64,000 nucleotides of DNA from Neisseria cinerea (GTDB lineage Bacteria; Pseudomonadota; Gammaproteobacteria; Burkholderiales; Neisseriaceae): the NCBI RefSeq assembly GCF_900475315.1, contig NZ_LS483369.1, positions 868,001 to 932,000 of the forward strand. The letters run 5' to 3'. The position numbers and the translations under genes were made by a program. The notes under the pieces were generated by a model. The model ran no database searches, was not told where the DNA came from, and saw only the letters and a list, made by a program, of their open reading frames with translations. Shown in pieces: positions 58,669 to 64,000 of this stretch (its first letter is position 1; each line of letters begins with the position of its first letter).

Positions 58669-58706
58669 ATGCCGTCTGAACCGTATCATCCGGTTTCAGA
58701 CGGCAT
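58669..58706. terminator. DUS-pair bidirectional terminator
   Basis: Arms of about 15 bases with a one-base bulge between dcd and the convergent SIMPL gene. Confidence 0.75.
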
Positions 58707-58724
58707 CTACCTGTTTATCCGTGG

Positions 58725-59429
58725 TTAGAACTGAACCGTTCCATTGACACTGATGCTGATTTCCTCCACACCAGGAGCAACGGAATCCGTACCCTCCACG
58801 CCGTAGCTTGCCGCCATCGGCATGGCACGGAGCATTTTTGCCTGAGCAGCTCCCCCACCCGCAATATGGCTGCCGATGTGTCCCAAATTTAATTTGACGA
58901 TTTTATAACCGGACGTACCCAATATGCCCGACAACTTGTCGGCACGCGCCTTGAAACGCAAAATAGCATCTTTACTGACCTGATCGACAATTTCGTTTCG
59001 GCGTTCGCGCGACACATGGAAATCCGTGTATTCCAATGCGGCATCTGCTTGAACATCGGCAATAAAACGGTTTAACTCATCAAAATCCCTACCTTCGACC
59101 TTAAATTCCGCACGCTCCTCCCAGCCTGTTTGAATGCGTCTGCCGTTGGTATATTGATAGCGCGGCATCGCACTGCGCGATACCAATTCGGTTTTAAAGC
59201 TACCATTTTTTGATTTTCTGGTGAAATTGTTGAATTTTTTAACAAACTCAGCATTGACGGCATTTTTGTCCCGTCCTTCCGCCGTCACTTGGAAACGTGC
59301 GGACATTGTATCCTGAGCCACCTCCACACCGGCCGATTCAGAAAATTCGACAATATTGTAATTTAATGCTTCAGCCGCTGCCGGAAAAGATACCGCCAAT
59401 AGGGAAGCCGCCAAAATAGAACGCAACAT
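58725..59429 (-). CDS. Periplasmic SIMPL-domain (DUF541) protein
   Basis: A 234-residue exported protein with signal peptide (cut near residue 20) and one SIMPL/DUF541 domain, the family of E. coli YggE and Brucella BP26. These proteins form ring oligomers, and YggE has been tied to lower oxidative stress. The ISISVNGTVQF end and DAILRFKARADKLSGILG helix are typical. Exact role unknown. Confidence 0.85.
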   Translation of the reverse strand: MLRSILAASLLAVSFPAAAEALNYNIVEFSESAGVEVAQDTMSARFQVTAEGRDKNAVNAEFVKKFNNFTRKSKNGSFKTELVSRSAMPRYQYTNGRRIQTGWEERAEFKVEGRDFDELNRFIADVQADAALEYTDFHVSRERRNEIVDQVSKDAILRFKARADKLSGILGTSGYKIVKLNLGHIGSHIAGGGAAQAKMLRAMPMAASYGVEGTDSVAPGVEEISISVNGTVQF

Positions 59430-59560
59430 ATCCGTATCCTTACTTATAAAACCGCCAATCTAGCATATCGGTATGCTAAATTGCGTTAGCGTAAGACAAC
59501 AATTTAAATATTCGATCGGCCTGCCTTATAATAACCGTCTTTCCGATACAGAATCATATT

Positions 59561-60769
59561 ATGTCCGAACCGTTGCACGTCCTCGTCATCCCCTCATGGT
59601 ATCCGCAATCCGAACAGGATGTGGACGGAATATTTTTCCAAAATCAAGCACAGGCCCTCCAACGCAAAGGTATCAAAACCGCCATCCTCGCCCCCATGTT
59701 CCGTTATCTGCGGAAAGAAACAGCAAGCATCCTGACCGGCCCTTACGGTTTTGCCCAATACCGGCAAAAAGGTTTGGACATCTATGCATGGCGCAGCATG
59801 TATTTCTTCCCCCGTTTTCCGCTAATCGACATCGACCGCATCCGCTGGGTGCGGGCAGGATTAAAGGCCTTTGAGCGCTATATCGGGAAAAACGGCATTC
59901 CCGACATCATCCATGCCCACTGTATGAACTATGCCGGCATACTTGCCTTCAAGATTTCCCAAAAATACGGCATCCCCTATGTCGTCACGGAACACAGCAG
60001 CACCATTACGCGCGGTTTGGTGCGCCCGCACCAATGGCAGCCTATGAAAAATGCGGCGGCACACGCCTCCGCACTGCTCGCTGTCAGCCGCCGTTTCGCC
60101 CAAGTCCTGCAGCATAAATACGGCACTACATGGCAATATCTGCCTAACATTCTAGGTAACATCTTTACCCGAGCCTTCAATCCCCCGCAAATCAGCCGTC
60201 CGGACAAATGTTTTACCTTCTGCACTGTCTCCCATCTGCGCCGGCTAAAAGGACATGATATCCTCCTGCCCGCCTTTGCCCGTGCTTTGGCAAAACACCC
60301 CAACCTCCGTTTGAATATCGGCGGCAGCGGACAAGAAGAAACAAACCTGAAACGGCAGGCACGTCAGTTGGGAATTGCCCATGCCGTTACATTTTTAGGC
60401 GCATTACAGCCCGAAGCAGTATTGGATTTGATGAGGAACAGCGACGCATTCGTCCTTGCCAGCCGCACAGAAACCTTCGGCGTGGTCTATATCGAAGCAC
60501 TGTCCCAAGGATTGCCCGTCATTGCAACACGCTGCGGCGGTGCGGAATCTATTGTTTCAGACGGCAACGGATATTTGGTTCCTGTTGACGACAACGATGC
60601 CCTTGCCGACGCACTCATCAAAATGTATGAACACCACTCTGATTTTGAACCTGCCCGACTTAGGGAAAACTGTCTGAACGAATTTGGCGAAAATGCCGTT
60701 ATAGGCAGGTTGATCGGCATTTTCCGACAGGCAATCGCAGAATACGGTAAGAAAATACCGGTGAAATAG
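59561..60769 (+). CDS. Glycosyltransferase family 4
   Basis: A 402-residue GT-B glycosyltransferase. The N-terminal half has HVLVIPSWYPQSEQDVDGIFF and HAHCMNYAG; the C-terminal donor half has the GT4 pattern SRTETFGVVYIEALSQGLPVIA with the EX7E glutamates and GNGYLVPVDD. Sugar and acceptor cannot be told; it is not next to a capsule, LOS or pgl cluster in this window. An uptake sequence lies at 60556-60565. Confidence 0.88.
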   Translation: MSEPLHVLVIPSWYPQSEQDVDGIFFQNQAQALQRKGIKTAILAPMFRYLRKETASILTGPYGFAQYRQKGLDIYAWRSMYFFPRFPLIDIDRIRWVRAGLKAFERYIGKNGIPDIIHAHCMNYAGILAFKISQKYGIPYVVTEHSSTITRGLVRPHQWQPMKNAAAHASALLAVSRRFAQVLQHKYGTTWQYLPNILGNIFTRAFNPPQISRPDKCFTFCTVSHLRRLKGHDILLPAFARALAKHPNLRLNIGGSGQEETNLKRQARQLGIAHAVTFLGALQPEAVLDLMRNSDAFVLASRTETFGVVYIEALSQGLPVIATRCGGAESIVSDGNGYLVPVDDNDALADALIKMYEHHSDFEPARLRENCLNEFGENAVIGRLIGIFRQAIAEYGKKIPVK

Positions 60770-60807
60770 ATTAAAATCACACAATATTCAACTATTCGGA
60801 CCTTCAT

Positions 60808-61761
60808 ATGACACATACCGTCCACCTGCATTTAGAAGAAACCGACAACTTGGCGTTGCAGCGTCTGTGCGGTTCTTTTGACAACAACCTTGATTTACTT
60901 GCCAAAGCACTCGATATCCACATCAGCCGCCGTTTTGAACATTTCACTTTCAACGGCGCATTTGCACACGCCGGCAAACGCGCACTGCTCAAACTCTTGG
61001 AAACGGCGCAGACGCGCGACCTAAACGACGGTGACATCAGGCTTGCCGCCGTCGAAGCTCAGACCGAAGATGCCGGACATCAAGAAAAAAACCATGACTA
61101 CGCCTATTATTTCCGTACGAAGCGCGGCAGCATCGGCGGCAGAACACCCAGACAAAACGGCTATATCCGCGCCCTGCTCAACCACGATATCGTATTCGGG
61201 CTGGGGCCCGCAGGCACGGGCAAAACCTATCTTGCCGTCGCCGCCGCCGTTGACGCAATGGAAAAACACCAAATCGAACGCATCGTTTTAGTCCGGCCTG
61301 CCGTCGAAGCCGGTGAGAAACTGGGTTTTCTGCCCGGTGACCTGACCCAGAAAGTTGATCCCTACCTGCGTCCGCTTTATGATGCCCTCTATGACCTGAT
61401 GGGCTTCGACCGTGTGACCAAGCTGATTGAAAAAGGTCTGATTGAGATTGCCCCGCTCGCCTATATGCGCGGCAGGACGCTCAACGGCGCATACATCATC
61501 CTCGACGAGGCACAAAATACCACGCCCGAACAAATGAAAATGTTCCTGACCCGCATTGGATTTGGTGCGAAAGCCGTCATTACCGGCGACATCAGCCAGA
61601 TTGACCTGCCCAAAAACATCAAATCAGGATTGAAAGACGCACGTGAGAAACTGCACGATGTAGAAGGCCTGTATTTCCACACCTTTACCAGTGAAGACGT
61701 CGTCCGGCATCCTTTAGTGCAAAAAATCGTCGAAGCCTACGAATCGGCAGAACACTGCTGA
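60808..61761 (+). CDS. phoH: PhoH-family ATPase
   Basis: A 317-residue cytoplasmic ATPase, also known as YbeZ, linked to rRNA maturation together with YbeY. An N-terminal RNA-binding-like region (about 1-110) precedes the motor: Walker A GPAGTGKT (133-140), VRPAVEAGEKLGFLPGD and the Walker B ILDEAQNTT, with TGDISQIDLP as sensor. ybeY is not in the window. Followed by an uptake sequence and an intrinsic terminator. Confidence 0.94.
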   Translation: MTHTVHLHLEETDNLALQRLCGSFDNNLDLLAKALDIHISRRFEHFTFNGAFAHAGKRALLKLLETAQTRDLNDGDIRLAAVEAQTEDAGHQEKNHDYAYYFRTKRGSIGGRTPRQNGYIRALLNHDIVFGLGPAGTGKTYLAVAAAVDAMEKHQIERIVLVRPAVEAGEKLGFLPGDLTQKVDPYLRPLYDALYDLMGFDRVTKLIEKGLIEIAPLAYMRGRTLNGAYIILDEAQNTTPEQMKMFLTRIGFGAKAVITGDISQIDLPKNIKSGLKDAREKLHDVEGLYFHTFTSEDVVRHPLVQKIVEAYESAEHC

Positions 61762-61766
61762 TACGG

Positions 61767-61778
61767 ATGCCGTCTGAA
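61767..61778 (+). repeat. Single DNA uptake sequence
   Basis: ATGCCGTCTGAA just past the phoH stop. Confidence 0.9.
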
Positions 61779-61810
61779 CCTTGATGCACAATCAACCGCA
61801 CAAACAAAAC

Positions 61811-61842
61811 CGGATACGGAAGCAGGATTCCGTATCCGTTTT
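61811..61842 (+). terminator. Intrinsic terminator of phoH
   Basis: Perfect 11-base stem CGGATACGGAA / complement, loop GCAGGA, followed by TTTT. Confidence 0.88.
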
Positions 61843-62293
61843 ATCTGACTGCCCTCATATGCCCGATCATCCTTCCTGCACCTGATTGCTCTGTCCATAC
61901 AAAATACCGCCGAAATTTCACAATTGCGCAGCAACCTCACCTTCCCCATAGACGACGCGCTCGCCTTGTGCGCCATCATATTTAAAGGCGGCATCGGCTA
62001 TTAAACCTGTACGACCCAAACCGCTGGACGGCAAATCCAATGCGCCCGCAACGAAAAAATAGAAAATGCCGTCTGAAAAAATCAGACGGCATCCGTTTTA
62101 TTGGCTCAAGAGATTAAAAACCAATCAATCATACAATTCTAATCGGCTGCTCAAACGCCTACCAAAACAAAACAACGCTGTACAAAGGGCAAAATTTATT
62201 AAACAGCCTGATTCTAAAGAATTTATACCGTTTCCAAGATAGGGGCATATGCAGTCGGAAACCTTTCCAGTATTACTCCCCGTCCGTTAACCA
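61843..62293. other. Intergenic stretch with possible gene relic
   Basis: No intact gene. One short plus-strand frame ends ALALCAIIFKGGIGY at about 62001 and has a protein-like composition; a minus frame of 85 codons covers the same DNA and the phoH end. Neither has a ribosome site. From 62093 to pcnB I see nothing. Confidence 0.3.
62066..62092. terminator. Uptake-sequence hairpin
   Basis: ATGCCGTCTGA and TCAGACGGCAT face each other with a 5-base loop, far from any gene end. Confidence 0.55.
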
Positions 62294-63655
62294 TTATTGT
62301 TGATTCGCACCTACAGAACCCTGATCAGGTTTACGCCTTCTGCGGCGGCGTTTTTTAGCCTGCCCTTCATTCTTGCCGTATCGGACGGACGGCTGATTTT
62401 TGGTCATATCGGCCCGCTGCTCAGGTGATGCCGTCTGAAACGCCGTCCACCAATCGACAAGCGTACGGTCCGCATCGCCGACTGCCGCACGCAGTATCAG
62501 AAAATCATAAGCGGCACGGAAACGCGCTTGTGCAAACAGTTTATGCGGCCTTGTCCCCCTCCTGTTTTCAAACTGCGGCTGAAATAACCAAATCTCACGC
62601 ATAGTGGCAGAAAAACGCTGGGGAACGCCCCAACCACGTTCAACCGTATCGCGCAAGGTATTCATCGCCTCCGACAAGGCGTGTGAAGGTTTCAAACCCT
62701 GTTGCAGGTTTACTTTCCAATGGCGGTTTAATTCCGGCCACATTAACGCCGCCAACACGAAGCCAACCGAAACCGATTTGTCGGCGCGCAAGCGTTCATC
62801 GGTATTTTTAAGGGCAAGACCTATCATTTTCCCATCCATGCCGTCTGAAATATTCAGCGCATTAAACAGGGGATGGATATCATCAGGAACATCAAATTCT
62901 TTCAAACGCTTCAAGCATTCGCGCGCGTGTCCTGAAAACAACAACTTCATAATCTCATCAAACAGCCTTGCCACCGGCTCGTGTTTCAGACGGCCTATTG
63001 ATTCGGCAATAGGCCCGACGGTCGCTTGCGACAATTCGAATCCCAATTTCCCCGACAGGCGGATTGCCCTTAAAATCCTGACAGGGTCTTCCTGATACCG
63101 TTCGGCGGCATTACCGATCATCACCAGTTTCCGTTCGGCAATATCGTCCATGCCGTTGTGGAAATCCAAAATTTCTTCTTTTTCCGGATCGTAATACAAC
63201 GCGTTGCAGGTAAAGTCGCGCCTCATGGCATCTTCTTCGATACTGCCGTAGGTATTGTCTTTCATAATCCTACCGCGTGCATTCTGATGTACTTTCGCAC
63301 CGCCCCGAAAAGTCGTTACCTCAATCACTTCCGCACCGTTCATCACATGAACGATTTGGAAACGCCTGCCGATGATGCGGCTGCGGCGGAAAAGTTTGTG
63401 CACCTGTTCCGGAGTGGCATCGGTCGCCACATCAAAATCTTTAGGCTCAATACCGAGCAGCAAATCCCTGACCGCCCCCCCGACAACATAAGCCTGGAAG
63501 CCTGCCTCCTTCAGACGGCATATGACTTTCTCAGCGGCAAAACTCAACATTTCGGCACGGATATTGTGCCTTTCCAAAGGTATGACCGTTTTACCTTCCG
63601 CTCTTTTGCCACCGCGCCTGGAAGGAAGTATTTTATTCAACCATTTTTTCAACAT
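62294..63655 (-). CDS. pcnB: Poly(A) polymerase PcnB
   Basis: Adds A tails to RNA 3' ends and so marks RNAs for decay. The 453-residue class II nucleotidyltransferase has VGGAVRDLLLG (58-68), the catalytic DFD (Asp73, Asp75), RRDFTCNALYYD and RILRAIRLSGKLGFE, with a basic tail (KKRRRRRRKPDQ) typical of poly(A) polymerase rather than a CCA enzyme. Four perfect uptake sequences lie inside the gene. The ATG at 63655 is preferred over a GTG six bases upstream. Confidence 0.92.
   Translation of the reverse strand: MLKKWLNKILPSRRGGKRAEGKTVIPLERHNIRAEMLSFAAEKVICRLKEAGFQAYVVGGAVRDLLLGIEPKDFDVATDATPEQVHKLFRRSRIIGRRFQIVHVMNGAEVIEVTTFRGGAKVHQNARGRIMKDNTYGSIEEDAMRRDFTCNALYYDPEKEEILDFHNGMDDIAERKLVMIGNAAERYQEDPVRILRAIRLSGKLGFELSQATVGPIAESIGRLKHEPVARLFDEIMKLLFSGHARECLKRLKEFDVPDDIHPLFNALNISDGMDGKMIGLALKNTDERLRADKSVSVGFVLAALMWPELNRHWKVNLQQGLKPSHALSEAMNTLRDTVERGWGVPQRFSATMREIWLFQPQFENRRGTRPHKLFAQARFRAAYDFLILRAAVGDADRTLVDWWTAFQTASPEQRADMTKNQPSVRYGKNEGQAKKRRRRRRKPDQGSVGANQQ
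62428..62439 (+). repeat. Uptake sequence inside pcnB (1 of 4)
   Basis: ATGCCGTCTGAA in the coding region. Confidence 0.9.
62838..62849 (+). repeat. Uptake sequence inside pcnB (2 of 4)
   Basis: ATGCCGTCTGAA in the coding region. Confidence 0.9.
62985..62994 (-). repeat. Uptake sequence inside pcnB (3 of 4)
   Basis: TTCAGACGGC, followed by CT (AG dialect). Confidence 0.9.
63510..63521 (-). repeat. Uptake sequence inside pcnB (4 of 4)
   Basis: TTCAGACGGCAT in the coding region. Confidence 0.9.
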
Positions 63656-63826
63656 AAACACTCTGACCCGGAAGGCAGCGTCCCCTCGGGCAACCGTTTT
63701 CAGACGGTATCAAACAGCAATAATGCAGGATACCGAAAAAAATACATACAAAAGGCGTAGAAACTACGCCGTCCGATTTACCGCTTTATACATGCGGAAA
63801 TGCGTCATTATAGCAGATTGCTTATC

Positions 63827-63863
63827 AAAAAAATCAGACCCTGCCGTTACCGGCAGAGTCTGA
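63827..63863 (-). terminator. Strong minus-strand terminator at the right edge
   Basis: Thirteen-base stem TCAGACCCTGCCG / CGGCAGAGTCTGA (one G-U on one strand), loop TTAC, then seven Ts on the minus strand. No coding frame lies between it and the window end, so it ends either a gene to the right or a small RNA. The remaining 137 bases are AT-rich with a palindrome (GTTTCTAT / ATAGAAAC) near 63896-63913. Confidence 0.7.
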
Positions 63864-64000
63864 AATTCAATATGCCATTCCCCGTCAGAACGGTTGTTTC
63901 TATATAATAGAAACTGTAAAAATAAAATTAAAATAGTTTCAATGTATTATAAATTAAAAGCAACATAATTATTTGAAATACGTAAAAATAGTACCTGTAA

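Overview
The window looks like a stretch of core chromosome from a Neisseria of the meningococcus / gonococcus / lactamica group. The strongest evidence is the 10-base DNA uptake sequence (GCCGTCTGAA and its reverse complement). It occurs several dozen times, mostly in the 12-base ATGCC... dialect and often as inverted pairs that form terminator hairpins at gene ends. Gene content agrees: a minor pilin cluster after dnaB, a peroxiredoxin-glutaredoxin fusion, a monomeric isocitrate dehydrogenase, earP next to efp, and lipoprotein BamC and cytochrome c'. I saw no obvious Correia elements, dRS3 repeats, insertion sequences, prophage or CRISPR array, which is a quiet stretch for a pathogenic Neisseria. 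A commensal relative cannot be excluded.

Layout. 1-7 kb: truncated prx-grx, metE and metF on the minus strand, a Zur-controlled pair of zinc-free ribosomal proteins (L31B, L36B), then metX-metW. 7-20 kb: a lipoprotein, EF-P and its rhamnosyltransferase EarP, carbonic anhydrase, miaA, a fused tadA, rlmB, a xanthine permease, dapA-bamC, proline iminopeptidase, a YciA thioesterase and a short-chain dehydrogenase. 20-28 kb: cytochrome c', icd, two tRNA-Ser genes, yaaA, dapC, dut, azlCD. 28-34 kb: the overlapping minor pilin operon pilH-I-J-K-X, then dnaB and sodB. 34-41 kb: sulfate transporter cysTWA, ilvA, a DD-carboxypeptidase homologue with lost catalytic residues, and a predicted Fur-controlled periplasmic cupin. 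41-49 kb: the lolB-ispE-(tRNA-Gln)3-prs-rplY line, a TPR protein, panB-panC and two tRNA-Thr genes. 49-64 kb: a spermidine-synthase-like protein, a hydrolase, a pseudouridine synthase, two small secreted proteins, hisS-yfgM-der-rdgC-dcd, a SIMPL protein, a glycosyltransferase, phoH and pcnB.

Most of the window is housekeeping: methionine, lysine, isoleucine and pantothenate synthesis, nucleotide hygiene (dut, dcd), tRNA and rRNA modification, and envelope assembly. I found no convincing new multi-gene system. The most interesting items are the probably dead PBP5-like protein, the TfoX-domain/TadA fusion, PilK without the pilin Glu5, a Fur box on a cupin gene, a perfect Zur box, palindromes on the prx and tRNA-Thr promoters, two small secreted proteins of unknown role, a His/Cys-tailed protein beside sodB, and a possible small RNA at the right edge.
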